Below are positions 15,784 through 23,340 of a stretch of 32,963 nt of DNA, in pieces (position 1 is the stretch's first letter; each line of letters begins with the position of its first letter). The stretch is from Gammaproteobacteria bacterium. GTDB taxonomy: Bacteria; Pseudomonadota; Gammaproteobacteria; Competibacterales; Competibacteraceae. Location: assembly GCA_003562535.1 (NCBI GenBank), contig PWUP01000245.1, positions 1 through 32,963 of the forward strand, read 5' to 3'. The position numbers and the translations under genes are program-made. Below the pieces are notes generated by a model. That model saw only the letters and a list, made by a program, of their open reading frames with translations. It was not told where the DNA came from and made no database searches.

Positions 15784-16571
15784 ATTTACTGGTGGATATT
15801 GGCAATACTCGACTCAAATGGTTGGCGGTAGAAGCGGGTTTAGTGGTTAATCGTGGTCATTTGCTGCATCAAGGCATTGATCCCAAACTCTGGGGGGATC
15901 GGCTATGGAGCCATTTATACCGTCCCCGACAAATTGTGATTGCCAATGTCGCCGGCTCGGAAATCGCTTGGGCGCTGGACAGTTGGTGTTTGCAACATTG
16001 GGCGCTACGCCCACATTTAATCCATGCAGAAGCCGAGCGTTTTGGCATCCGCAACGCCTACACCATGCCAGAAACCTTGGGGGTGGATCGCTGGGCGGCG
16101 ATGATTGGTAGCCATCATTTGGTCAACACCCATTGCACGGTGGTCGATTGCGGCACCGCCGTAACCATTGATGCCCTCACCGCCAATGGCCAACACTTGG
16201 GCGGGGTGATTATTCCGGGTTTACGGTTGATGCACGAAGCCTTATTTCGCAAAACCAGTCAGATTGCTGAACAAGACATGGGCGATATTGTGTACTTAGG
16301 GCGCAACACTCGTGATTGCATTTGGGGAGGTAGCGTGTATGCCATTACGGCAGCCATCGACCGCATCACCGCACAGATGGCGGAGCAGTTTGGCGGCGGC
16401 CCGGTGCAACACCTGCTGACTGGTGGTAATTCCGCCGCCCTGATGCCTTTTTTACAGCGCCAAGACTACCGCTTAGAGCCGGATCTGATTTTTGCCGGTT
16501 TGCGCCATTATTTAGACAATGAACACACACTGGCTCAACCCATTTTGCGCCAAGTGGGCGGAGCCTGTTAA
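15780..16571 (+). CDS. coaX: Type III pantothenate kinase
   Basis: The 263-residue enzyme phosphorylates pantothenate, the first step of coenzyme A synthesis. CoaX-family motifs are LLVDIGNTRLKW (phosphate binding, D6), ETLGVDRWAAMIG, TVVDCGTAVTIDAL and GGVIIPGLRLMHEAL, then GNTRDCIWGG-like and HLLTGGNSAAL segments. The overlap with birA (ATGA at 15780) shows translational coupling. Together with panC in this window it covers two CoA-pathway steps. A repeat-rich convergent region follows and may hold its terminator. Confidence 0.95.
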   Translation: MNLLVDIGNTRLKWLAVEAGLVVNRGHLLHQGIDPKLWGDRLWSHLYRPRQIVIANVAGSEIAWALDSWCLQHWALRPHLIHAEAERFGIRNAYTMPETLGVDRWAAMIGSHHLVNTHCTVVDCGTAVTIDALTANGQHLGGVIIPGLRLMHEALFRKTSQIAEQDMGDIVYLGRNTRDCIWGGSVYAITAAIDRITAQMAEQFGGGPVQHLLTGGNSAALMPFLQRQDYRLEPDLIFAGLRHYLDNEHTLAQPILRQVGGAC

Positions 16572-16643
16572 CCAGCAATTCCAAATTTGCCTTGGCCACC
16601 ACCGCTGTGAGCACCGCCAACCTGAACAGCCTATATGCATTCC

Positions 16644-16657
16644 GACGCGGGAGCGTC
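16644..16657. repeat. Short hairpin GACGC-GGGA-GCGTC within a GCATTCC-type element
   Basis: A 5-bp stem with a GGGA loop sits in GCATTCCGACGCGGGAGCGTCAC, 73 nt after the coaX stop. It resembles, from memory, a degenerate copy of the dispersed GCATTCCCACGC...GCGTGGGAA palindrome of many gammaproteobacteria. It has no T-run, so it is a weak terminator candidate. Confidence 0.4.
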
Positions 16658-16673
16658 ACTGCCATTAACTTTA

Positions 16674-16703
16674 GATGGCAAAGGTGGGCAATGCCCACCC
16701 TAC
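16674..16703 (+). repeat. REP-like palindromic repeat, copy 1
   Basis: The 30-nt unit GATGGCAAAGGTGGGCAATG continuing CCCACCCTAC is identical to copy 2 at 16757-16786. Its core GGTGGGCA-A-TGCCCACC is a perfect hairpin at 16683-16699. This is the well-known class of dispersed GTAGGGTGGGCATTGCCCACC elements. Confidence 0.85.
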
Positions 16704-16717
16704 ATTAACTTTATTCA

Positions 16718-16738
16718 GTAGGGCGGGCATGGCCCGCC
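16718..16738 (-). repeat. REP-like palindromic repeat, inverted variant copy
   Basis: GTAGGGCGGGCATGGCCCGCC reads in the opposite direction to copies 1 and 2 (its GTAGGG end leads on the plus strand) and carries compensating changes that keep the hairpin GGCGGGC-ATG-GCCCGCC. The change from GGTGGGC to GGCGGGC with matching partners suggests selection for structure, or a sibling repeat subtype. Confidence 0.8.
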
Positions 16739-16756
16739 AAGTCAAGGGCATTGGAT

Positions 16757-16786
16757 GATGGCAAAGGTGGGCAATGCCCACCCTAC
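16757..16786 (+). repeat. REP-like palindromic repeat, copy 2
   Basis: This copy is identical over 30 nt to copy 1 at 16674-16703. With the inverted variant between them, the three form a head-to-tail BIME-like cassette in the coaX/fmdB convergent gap. Confidence 0.85.
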
Positions 16787-16791
16787 CTTAA

Positions 16792-16829
16792 CTCCCCCAT
16801 TTATGGGGGAGAGGGCTAGGGTGAGGGGG
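16792..16829 (-). repeat. CCCCCTCACCCTAGCCCTCTCCCCC-type dispersed repeat with hairpin
   Basis: The hairpin CTCCCCCAT-TT-ATGGGGGAG (16792-16811) is followed by AGGGCTAGGGTGAGGGGG. On the minus strand this is the widespread CCCTCACCCTAGCCCTCTCCC element. It supplies the last codons (Pro-Ser-Pro and part of the Thr) and the TAG stop of the fmdB-like gene. Confidence 0.75.
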
Positions 16830-17154
16830 TCTGAGTGCTGGTTTTGGTTTTTTTAGTACCGTTATCACTGCTTGATTGCTCCGTCTTAGCGGGTGTGGCT
16901 TTGTCGCCCTCTTTAGACGCCGATCCTGACTTAGCATCAGGCTGGGCATCACCCGCTAGATTGCGTTTATTGCCGGATTTAAAATCGGTTTCGTACCAGC
17001 CCCCCCCTTTAAGCCGGAACCCGACAGGGGATAGCAGGCGTTGCAAAGCCGACTGTTCACAGCTCGGACAGTCCGTCAACGTGGGGTCAGAAAATTTCTG
17101 TAACGCTTCTAATTGGTGGCCGCAAGCCGTGCAGCGGTATTCATAAATGGGCAT
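16816..17154 (-). CDS. FmdB-family zinc-ribbon protein
   Basis: This is a 112-residue protein. Residues 1-40 form a zinc ribbon of the FmdB/CxxC_CXXC_SSSS family, MPIYEYRCTACGHQLE with a second CPSC (C8, C11, C29, C32). A short conserved segment, GFRLKGGGWYETDFK, follows. The last ~50 residues are low-complexity Ser/Lys/Thr/Asp and probably disordered. The family was named as a putative regulator of formamidase but its true role is unclear. The final TPSP and stop codon are encoded by a dispersed repeat, so the original C-terminus may have been replaced. It lies alone on the minus strand, convergent with coaX. Confidence 0.85.
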   Translation of the reverse strand: MPIYEYRCTACGHQLEALQKFSDPTLTDCPSCEQSALQRLLSPVGFRLKGGGWYETDFKSGNKRNLAGDAQPDAKSGSASKEGDKATPAKTEQSSSDNGTKKTKTSTQTPSP

Positions 17155-17348
17155 GATTCAGGATTCCCTTTGAGTGGGCAATGGAACGGTTAAATACGTA
17201 TTGCTGTCGCATCATGGGTGCATGTTCACCCGTTTCAATAGCCGCACCCGCATTTTTCAGGTACTGGCTTAATAGGCAAATAGGCTCAACTGCCGGTATC
17301 ATACGAAGCTCATCAACCTAGTGCAGTATTACCGATTATCGAAAAAAT
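17155..17348. other. Intergenic gap with no clear feature
   Basis: This 194-nt gap separates the divergent fmdB-like and pentapeptide genes and must hold their promoters. No convincing -35/-10 pair, RNA gene or repeat could be placed. It is more AT-rich close to the pentapeptide ATG, where CGAAAAAAT precedes the start without a clear Shine-Dalgarno sequence. Confidence 0.5.
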
Positions 17349-18098
17349 ATGAAATATACCGTCTTGTCTTGTCTCATAGTATTATCATTTGGCCTGAGTT
17401 CAACGGCTCAAGCCTTGTGCGAGCAGCCGCCCGGACCACGAGTCACTTGGATAGGGTGTGATAAATCAGGCATGGACCTGAGCGGCGCTAATTTAAACCA
17501 TGCCGTGCTGACCCGTGCCAACCTCAGTGGGGTTAACTTCCAAGAGGCTCGTCTGGATCGGGCTGACTTTGGCAATGCGGATCTAACGGGCGCTGATTTT
17601 TCTTATGCTCAGCTCATCAATACCCGCTTGGTCAGTGCGACCCTTACGGATGCCCGTTTTGTTAATGCCCACATGCCGGGTGTGCGTCTCAGCCGGGCGC
17701 AACTTGCTCAGGTCGATTTCAGTGGTGCGGATATGAGCGGTGCTCAGTTACGGGGCGCTAACCTTGCCGGAGCCTTATTGGTTGGCACCAATTTAAATGA
17801 TGCGGATTTAGATGGCGCGGACCTCAGCGGTGCCGATCTCAGTGGTAGCCAACTGAATCGTGCGTCTTTACGCGGGGCAACCCTAGAAAATACCGTATTA
17901 GTCGAAGCGGATCTGAGCCATGCGCGCATCGACGGCGGCGATTTACTGAATGCTAACTTCACCGATGCCCAATTGTCCCGAGCCAACTTGCATGATACCC
18001 GTATGGACGGCGCAATCTTTGAGGGTGCACGCTTAGACAGCACGATCTGGAGAGATCGGCGCCGCTGCCGCCCTGGCTCGATAGGCCAGTGCGATTAA
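17349..18098 (+). CDS. Secreted pentapeptide-repeat protein
   Basis: The 249-residue protein has a classic Sec signal peptide, MKYTVLSCLIVLSFGLSSTAQA, so it is probably periplasmic. From about residue 39 to 235 it is an almost unbroken run of A(D/N)LXX units (for example DLSGANLNHAVLTRANLSGV), enough for roughly forty pentapeptides in a right-handed quadrilateral beta-helix. Two cysteine-bearing caps flank the helix (CEQPPGPRVTWIGC before it and CRPGSIGQC after it) and may form disulfides in the periplasm. The biochemical role is unknown. lpxL begins 3 nt after its stop, so the two genes are probably co-transcribed. This may hint at an envelope function, which is inference. Confidence 0.88.
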   Translation: MKYTVLSCLIVLSFGLSSTAQALCEQPPGPRVTWIGCDKSGMDLSGANLNHAVLTRANLSGVNFQEARLDRADFGNADLTGADFSYAQLINTRLVSATLTDARFVNAHMPGVRLSRAQLAQVDFSGADMSGAQLRGANLAGALLVGTNLNDADLDGADLSGADLSGSQLNRASLRGATLENTVLVEADLSHARIDGGDLLNANFTDAQLSRANLHDTRMDGAIFEGARLDSTIWRDRRRCRPGSIGQCD

Positions 18099-18101
18099 AG
18101 C

Positions 18102-19016
18102 ATGAGCACGGCATCACCTTGGCGTCTAGCGTGGTGGCCACGTTACTGGCTGACTGCGCTAGGCTTAGGGGGACTACGCCTCATGATCATGCTGCCTATC
18201 ACTTGGCAGCAGGCCATAGGGCGGCGCTTAGGCCGCTGGTCGGGCTATTTTCTCAAACGGCGGCTGCGTATTGGGGCGGTCAACCTGGCGTTGTGTTTTC
18301 CTGAACTCAGCGAGACTCAACGGGCTGCCTTGTTGCAACGGCAACTGGAATCGCTCGGTATGGGGGTATTCGAAACGGCCTTAGCGTGGTGGGGAGCATC
18401 GCAACGGCTAGCGCGCCTCGGTGAAGTGGTCGGTCTGGAGCATCTTCACCAAGCCCAAGCCAGCGGACGGGGAATTATACTGCTTACTGCCCATTTCACC
18501 CTGTTGGAAATGGGGGCGCGTTTGCTGTCGGCTCATTTTCAGTTTCATGCCATGTACCGTCCTCAACCCAATCAGTTATTCCATGAATTGATGGATCACA
18601 TTCATCAACACCATTCGGGATTGCCGACGATTACCCAAAATGACATCCGCGCCACGGTACGAGCGCTGAAACAAGGGCGTGCGGTCTGGTACGCCCCCGA
18701 TCATGACTACGGTCGCCAAAGTGTCTTTGTGCCGTTTTTTGGAGTGCCGGCATTAACCATCACCGCCACGTCTCGTTTGGTGCGCATGAGTAACGCGATT
18801 GTTTTGCCTTATTACCCGCAGCGGCTGGCCGATGGTCGTTACCGAGTCACGATTTTACCTGCGCTTGACCCGTTCCCCAGTGGCGATGAAGTGGCCGATA
18901 CCGCTCGCATCAATGCCGTGTTGGAAGACTGCATCCGTCAAGCGCCTGAGCAATACTTATGGTTACATCGGCGTTTTAAGCATCGTCCTCCCGGCCACGC
19001 TTATCCGTATCATTGA
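18102..19016 (+). CDS. lpxL: Lipid A biosynthesis lauroyl-type acyltransferase
   Basis: The 304-residue inner-membrane enzyme transfers an acyl chain from acyl-ACP to Kdo2-lipid IVA. An N-terminal hydrophobic helix lies around YWLTALGLGGLRLMIMLPI. The catalytic HX4E motif is H131-FTLL-E136, and RPQPNQLF, WYAPDHDYGRQSVFVPFFG and LWLHRRFKHRP are diagnostic of LpxL/LpxM. DHDYG favours LpxL over LpxM, from memory. The chain length used cannot be read from the sequence. The gene follows the pentapeptide gene by 3 nt and converges on opdA with a 20-nt gap. Confidence 0.92.
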   Translation: MSTASPWRLAWWPRYWLTALGLGGLRLMIMLPITWQQAIGRRLGRWSGYFLKRRLRIGAVNLALCFPELSETQRAALLQRQLESLGMGVFETALAWWGASQRLARLGEVVGLEHLHQAQASGRGIILLTAHFTLLEMGARLLSAHFQFHAMYRPQPNQLFHELMDHIHQHHSGLPTITQNDIRATVRALKQGRAVWYAPDHDYGRQSVFVPFFGVPALTITATSRLVRMSNAIVLPYYPQRLADGRYRVTILPALDPFPSGDEVADTARINAVLEDCIRQAPEQYLWLHRRFKHRPPGHAYPYH

Positions 19017-19036
19017 CCCGGCACGATAGGGCGGGG

Positions 19037-21085
19037 TTAATCCGCCGCCACTGCAATCCCGCTGTGCCGCAGTAACGGTTCAATCTGCGGTTCCCGTCCC
19101 CGAAACGCCTTAAAGTTGGTCATGGCGTCGCGTGAACCACCAACTTCTAGGATCTGCTGCAAGAAATCTTGACCACTGGCAGGATCAAAAATCCCCTGTT
19201 CTTCAAAGCGCGAGAAGGCATCTGCCGATAAGACTTCCGCCCATTTATAACTGTAATAACCCGCCGCATAACCGCCTGAGAAAATATGCAAAAAGCTGTT
19301 AGCAAACCGATTCCAGTCCGGGGGATGAATCACCGCTACGGCGTCACGCACCGCTTTCAGCGTTGCTTGCACCCGCGCACCCTGCGCTGGGTCATAGTCA
19401 TGGTGTAAGCGCAGATCAAACAGCGCAAACTCTAACTGCCGCAGCAGTTGCAGTGCCGATTGAAAATGCCGCGCCGCCTGCATCCGCTGATACAGGGCCT
19501 CGGGCAGACCTGCACCCGTGTCGATATGCCGCGCCAGCACGTCTAGGGCTTCCTGCGCCCAACACCAGTTTTCCATAAACTGGCTAGGCAGTTCCACCGC
19601 GTCCCACTCAACCCCGTGAATCCCAGCGACGGGGGTATAGTCAATGCGAGTGAGCAGATGATGCAGACCGTGGCCAAACTCGTGAAACAGCGTCAGCACT
19701 TCATTATGGGTGAACAGCGCCGGACGCTCCCCGACCGGTGGGGTGAAATTACAGACCAGATAGGCCACAGGAATTTGCACACCCGCTGCGGTGCGCCGTC
19801 GCGTGACCGCACTGTCCATCCATGCGCCGCCGCGTTTGCCGCTGCGGGCGTATAAATCCAGATAAAAGCGGCCACGCAACTCACCTTCAGCGTCCAGTAA
19901 CCGATAGCCCTGCACTTCGGGATGCCATACCGGCACCTCCGACTCCGGCTCAAAACGAATCCCGAATAAACGTTCGGCGACGGTAAACAGTCCGGCGACC
20001 ACCTGCGGTTGGGGGAAATACGCGCGCAGTTCTTCTTGGGAAATCGCATAGCGGTGCTGGCGGAGTTTTTCCGAATAATAGGCGATATCCCAGGGCGCTA
20101 ATTCCTCCGCCCCATACTGTTCGCGGGCGAAGGCTTGGAGTTCGGCCAAATCGCGCTCCGCCTGGGGTTTGGCACGCACCGCTAAATCCTGCAAAAACTC
20201 CAATACTTGCTCTGGGGTATCGGCCATCTTAGTCGCTAATGAATACTCGGCATAGCTGGCAAAGCCGAGTAACTGCGCAGTTTCGTGGCGCAAGGCTAGA
20301 ATCTCGTCCATCACCGGCGCATTATCCCACTGCCCAGCAGTCGGGCCTTGATCGGAAGCGCGGGTGTTATAAGCCGTATACAGCGCTTCACGCAGAGCGC
20401 GATCATCGGCGTAATTCAGCACGGCGTAATAACAGGGAAATTCCAGATTCAGCAGCCAACCGTCCTGCTGTTTACGCTCGGCATTTTGGCGCAGCAGGGC
20501 CAGACTGGATTCGGGCAAACCGGCCAAGGCTTCGGGTGAGTCGATGCGTTGCTCCCAAGCTTGGGTGGCGTCCAGCACATGGTCCTGAAACTGGGCGCCG
20601 AGCTGAGCTAAGCGCTGCATAATGGCCTTATACCGCGCCTTGGCTTCATCGGCTAATGCCACCCCCGCCAAGCGAAAATCGCGCAGGGCATTGTCGATGA
20701 CTTTACGTTGCGCGGCATCGAGGCGCGGGTATTCATCACCCTCGGCAATCTGTTGATAGGCTTGATACAGCGCATGGTTTTGACCGCGTTCGGTGGCGTA
20801 GTCGCTGAGCTTAGGCAGGCAGGCGTTATAGGCTTGGCGCAGGGCTTCACTGTTCATCACTGAATTCAGATGACTGACGGGTGACCAGGCAAGGTTCAGC
20901 CGCTCATCCATAGCCTCGATGGGGGCGATTAAATTCTCCCAGGTGTAGGTCGCGTTCGCTGCCAATAAAGCGTCCAGTTCAGCACGGTTAGCGCTCAGAA
21001 TCTGCTCAATCGCCGGTTCAACATGCTCGGCACGGATGGCAGCAAAATCAGGAATCGGTTCACCGGTCAGCAGGGGATTATTCAT
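19037..21085 (-). CDS. prlC: Oligopeptidase A (M3 zinc metallopeptidase)
   Basis: This cytosolic oligopeptidase of about 682 residues degrades signal peptides and other short peptides. The zinc motif HEFGH lies at residues 468-472, inside TLFHEFGHGLHHLLT, very close to the E. coli position. The N-terminus MNNPLLTGEPIPDFAAIRAEHVEPAI matches the family's MTNPLLT opening, so the track's 19 extra residues are rejected. GAGAG lies 8 nt before this ATG; the adjacent ATG at 21088 is possible. C-terminal blocks YSYKWAEVLSADAFSRFEE and GGSRDAMTNFKAFRGREP are typical. The start overlaps the 3' end of tatD by 8 nt, so tatD and prlC are co-transcribed. Confidence 0.95.
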   Translation of the reverse strand: MNNPLLTGEPIPDFAAIRAEHVEPAIEQILSANRAELDALLAANATYTWENLIAPIEAMDERLNLAWSPVSHLNSVMNSEALRQAYNACLPKLSDYATERGQNHALYQAYQQIAEGDEYPRLDAAQRKVIDNALRDFRLAGVALADEAKARYKAIMQRLAQLGAQFQDHVLDATQAWEQRIDSPEALAGLPESSLALLRQNAERKQQDGWLLNLEFPCYYAVLNYADDRALREALYTAYNTRASDQGPTAGQWDNAPVMDEILALRHETAQLLGFASYAEYSLATKMADTPEQVLEFLQDLAVRAKPQAERDLAELQAFAREQYGAEELAPWDIAYYSEKLRQHRYAISQEELRAYFPQPQVVAGLFTVAERLFGIRFEPESEVPVWHPEVQGYRLLDAEGELRGRFYLDLYARSGKRGGAWMDSAVTRRRTAAGVQIPVAYLVCNFTPPVGERPALFTHNEVLTLFHEFGHGLHHLLTRIDYTPVAGIHGVEWDAVELPSQFMENWCWAQEALDVLARHIDTGAGLPEALYQRMQAARHFQSALQLLRQLEFALFDLRLHHDYDPAQGARVQATLKAVRDAVAVIHPPDWNRFANSFLHIFSGGYAAGYYSYKWAEVLSADAFSRFEEQGIFDPASGQDFLQQILEVGGSRDAMTNFKAFRGREPQIEPLLRHSGIAVAAD

Positions 21086-21905
21086 CATTTGGTCTCTCAA
21101 AGGGTTGACGGAAAAACAACTGCTGGCTATTGCGGTACGCATGACTGAGCACGGTATCTATCGTCACCGCCTTGGTCTCGGCGATTTTTTCAGCAATAAA
21201 CGGTAAATAAAACGGGGCATTTTCTCGGCCACGATAGGGGGCTGGCGTCAAATACGGGGCATCGGTTTCCAGTAGTAACCGCTCCATCGGGGTTAGACGT
21301 ACGCTATCGCGGACATTTTCGGCTTTATTGAACGTGCAAATGCCGTTAAATCCGAGATAAAAACCCGCTTCCAGCGCAAATTCAGCCAATTCTGGCCCAG
21401 CGGTAAAACTATGAATCACGCCTTTACGCGGCAAGTCGTTGACAAAATCAGCCAATACCGCACGGGTATCGGCATCGGCATCGCGGGTATGAATCACCAC
21501 CGGCAAGGCGTATTCAACCGCCAGCGTCAATTGCCGGACAAAGGCATGGCGCTGGCTGCGGCGGTCGCTGTGGTCGTAATAGTAATCTAATCCCGTCTCG
21601 CCGACAGCGACTACCTGGTCATGGCTGAAACTCTGGCGTAAGCGCTGTTCTACAGTGGCGTCATATTCATTGGCCTGATGCGGATGCACCCCTTGGGTAC
21701 ACCAAACTTGAGGATGTTGGGCGCTAATGGCCAATACGGTGTCGAGATTACTCGGCGATACGGCAATGGTAATCACCCGCTCAATGCCGACCTCAGCGGC
21801 ACGAGCCAGCACCTGATCCACCGGCGTTTTGAGATAATCCAAATGACAGTGGGTTTCAATCAGAGGGTAATTCAGGTGGGGAATAGTCGGTGGTTTACGA
21901 CTCAT
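21078..21905 (-). CDS. tatD: TatD-family metal-dependent hydrolase (DNase)
   Basis: The 275-residue TIM-barrel hydrolase belongs to the TatD/YcfH/YjjV group. Metal ligands appear in order: THCHLD, VGETGLDYYYD, VIHTRDADAD, VIHSFTAG and LLLETDAPYLTP. The family includes 3'-5' DNases and D-aminoacyl-tRNA deacylase-like activities, so the physiological substrate is open. The gene-level symbol stands for the family rather than a proven orthologue. The stop overlaps the prlC start, and the squalene synthase gene lies 19 nt upstream on the same strand. Confidence 0.88.
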   Translation of the reverse strand: MSRKPPTIPHLNYPLIETHCHLDYLKTPVDQVLARAAEVGIERVITIAVSPSNLDTVLAISAQHPQVWCTQGVHPHQANEYDATVEQRLRQSFSHDQVVAVGETGLDYYYDHSDRRSQRHAFVRQLTLAVEYALPVVIHTRDADADTRAVLADFVNDLPRKGVIHSFTAGPELAEFALEAGFYLGFNGICTFNKAENVRDSVRLTPMERLLLETDAPYLTPAPYRGRENAPFYLPFIAEKIAETKAVTIDTVLSHAYRNSQQLFFRQPFERPNDE

Positions 21906-21924
21906 CGCATGACTCCATAATGGA

Positions 21925-22983
21925 TTAACGAGGCAAGCGGGTACCTAAAAGGTAGAATAGCCCTCTCAGTAAACGATCATGCCGCACGGCCACACGAGTG
22001 GTGGCAATGGTCATGCCTACGGCGCGGCGAGCAATTTTAACCTCATGACCGCTGCGAAAATCCCGCTGTCGATTAATATTACGCAATGTCAGCATTGCCA
22101 TACCAATCGCCCAGAGGCAAAAGCGGCGGATGCCCACTTCATGCGCGGGGATCAGTAAAGTGTAACGTAAAGCGCTGTGTAAATGACGGTGCGCCATAGC
22201 AATCAGCCGTTCTAAACCCTGACTGAAGGCCGCAGAGTATTGAGTGATATCAGTGTCTGCCAATACCAAGCCGTGGGCGGCAAACACATCACGCGGTAAC
22301 CAACACACACCACGCGCCCGATCATCCCAAATATCTTTAAGAATATTGGTCATCTGTAAGCCCTGACCAAACTCAACCGCCAGTGGCATCAGTGCAGCCC
22401 GCTGGTGGGCAATGGCGGGTGAATAATCGCAGAATAAGCGGGTCAGCATCTCACCCACGACCCCGGCAACATGGTAGCAATAACGGTCTAAATGGGCGCA
22501 ATCATTTAATCCGGCCAAGCTCCCCACCGCTTGGAACTCCATCATGCCCTCGGCCATCACCTCGACACAATGACTGAGCGCCGCGCGCTGCTCAGCATTA
22601 AAACGCTGGGTCATGGCAATGACTCGTGGCGTCTGCCGGATCAGCTCATGCTCAGCGGCCAAGGTGTGTTGCGAAAGCTGTGCCGCCAGACCCTCAGCAA
22701 ATGCCTGTACCGTCGCTTGGCCGTGCAGCGCAGCGACAAATTGCCGACAAAACTCACGCTTAGCTACCGCACTTAGGGTTGGTTCGTCTTCAATGGTATC
22801 GACAATTCGACATAATAAATAGGCATTACCGACCACAAGACCCAGTGGTTCAGGAAGTTGGGGGATTGTCAGGGCAAAAGTGCGTGATACACCCTGTAAT
22901 AACTCATCTTGCAGCCGCCGGTCCGCAGTCGCTACGTCCGCATCGGGTACTGCAGAAACAAAAGACTGGGTCGGTAAAGTCAC
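21925..22983 (-). CDS. Squalene synthase (ERG9-like, trans-isoprenyl diphosphate synthase)
   Basis: The 352-residue enzyme is expected to condense two farnesyl diphosphates head to head. Motif one is LLCRIVDTIEDEP (D62, E65, D66) and motif two is MTNILKDIWDDRARG (D217, D221). SRTFALTIPQLPEPL and YCYHVAGVVGEMLTRLF favour the single-enzyme ERG9-type squalene synthase over the HpnC/HpnD or phytoene (CrtB) types. Squalene would supply hopanoids or sterols. The product of either related reaction cannot be excluded from sequence alone. The start is a GTG, since no upstream in-frame ATG exists. No hopanoid or sterol cyclase gene is in the window. Confidence 0.82.
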   Translation of the reverse strand: MTLPTQSFVSAVPDADVATADRRLQDELLQGVSRTFALTIPQLPEPLGLVVGNAYLLCRIVDTIEDEPTLSAVAKREFCRQFVAALHGQATVQAFAEGLAAQLSQHTLAAEHELIRQTPRVIAMTQRFNAEQRAALSHCVEVMAEGMMEFQAVGSLAGLNDCAHLDRYCYHVAGVVGEMLTRLFCDYSPAIAHQRAALMPLAVEFGQGLQMTNILKDIWDDRARGVCWLPRDVFAAHGLVLADTDITQYSAAFSQGLERLIAMAHRHLHSALRYTLLIPAHEVGIRRFCLWAIGMAMLTLRNINRQRDFRSGHEVKIARRAVGMTIATTRVAVRHDRLLRGLFYLLGTRLPR

Positions 22984-23031
22984 AGTTGAGTTGAGCGCTG
23001 CAAGGCGGTACGGTGAATGAAACCATCATAA

Positions 23032-23056
23032 AAAAGCCCCGCTAAGCGGGGCTTTT
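23032..23056 (-). terminator. Rho-independent terminator of the cold-shock gene
   Basis: AAAAGCCCCGC-TAA-GCGGGGCTTTT is a perfect 11-bp stem with a 3-nt loop, 16 nt past the csp stop. The minus strand continues with TTTTTT, giving a textbook terminator. On the plus strand it ends in TTTT, so it may work in both directions and insulates the squalene synthase gene. Confidence 0.93.
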
Positions 23057-23072
23057 CTGAACGACAGACATA

Positions 23073-23279
23073 TTACAAGGCGCGTATTTGAGTCGCCTGC
23101 ATGCCTTTAGGACTGCGGGTCGCTATAAACTCGACTTTCTGACCTTCTTTCAGGGTTTTGAAACCACTGCCCTGAATTTCTTTGAAGTGGGCGAACAAAT
23201 CTTCGCCACCATCAGTAGGAGAGATGAAGCCGAAACCTTTGGCTTCGTTGAACCATTTTACGGTACCAGTAGTGCTCAC
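23073..23279 (-). CDS. Cold-shock domain protein (CspA family)
   Basis: The 68-residue OB-fold protein binds single-stranded RNA or DNA and prevents RNA secondary structure. It reads [17 protein letters not shown] with RNP1 (KGFGFI, residues 14-19) and DLFAHF (RNP2, 27-32), followed by [16 protein letters not shown]2 has DLFAHF instead of the usual DVFVHF or DLFVHF. The start is GTG at 23279. A promoter candidate leaves a leader of only ~25 nt, unlike the long thermosensing cspA leader of E. coli, so constitutive expression is plausible. A strong terminator follows. Confidence 0.95.
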   Translation of the reverse strand: MSTTGTVKWFNEAKGFGFISPTDGGEDLFAHFKEIQGSGFKTLKEGQKVEFIATRSPKGMQATQIRAL

Positions 23280-23310
23280 TTTGATGCTTTAGCCTTTGCA
23301 ACTTTTGAAA

Positions 23311-23340
23311 AATATAGCGCGAAACGAGTTATTATCGCAA
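23311..23340 (-). promoter_or_regulatory. Candidate promoter of the cold-shock gene
   Basis: On the minus strand TTGCGA (plus 23335-23340) and TATATT (plus 23311-23316) are 18 nt apart. The predicted start site is about 25 nt upstream of the csp GTG, within the 174-nt gap behind pyk. Confidence 0.5.

Noticed and set aside
16674-16786. CRISPR array
   Set aside because: There are only three units, one inverted and of different sequence. The units are hairpins rather than a repeat-spacer series, and no cas genes are present.
17744-18043. 99-residue minus-strand ORF and internal direct repeats in the pentapeptide gene
   Set aside because: The repetitive DNA is fully explained by the A(D/N)LXX protein repeats. 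The antisense ORF is a mirror of them.
20239-20622. 127-residue plus-strand ORF opposite prlC
   Set aside because: It is a low-quality Arg/Pro-rich translation typical of antisense frames in GC-rich genes.
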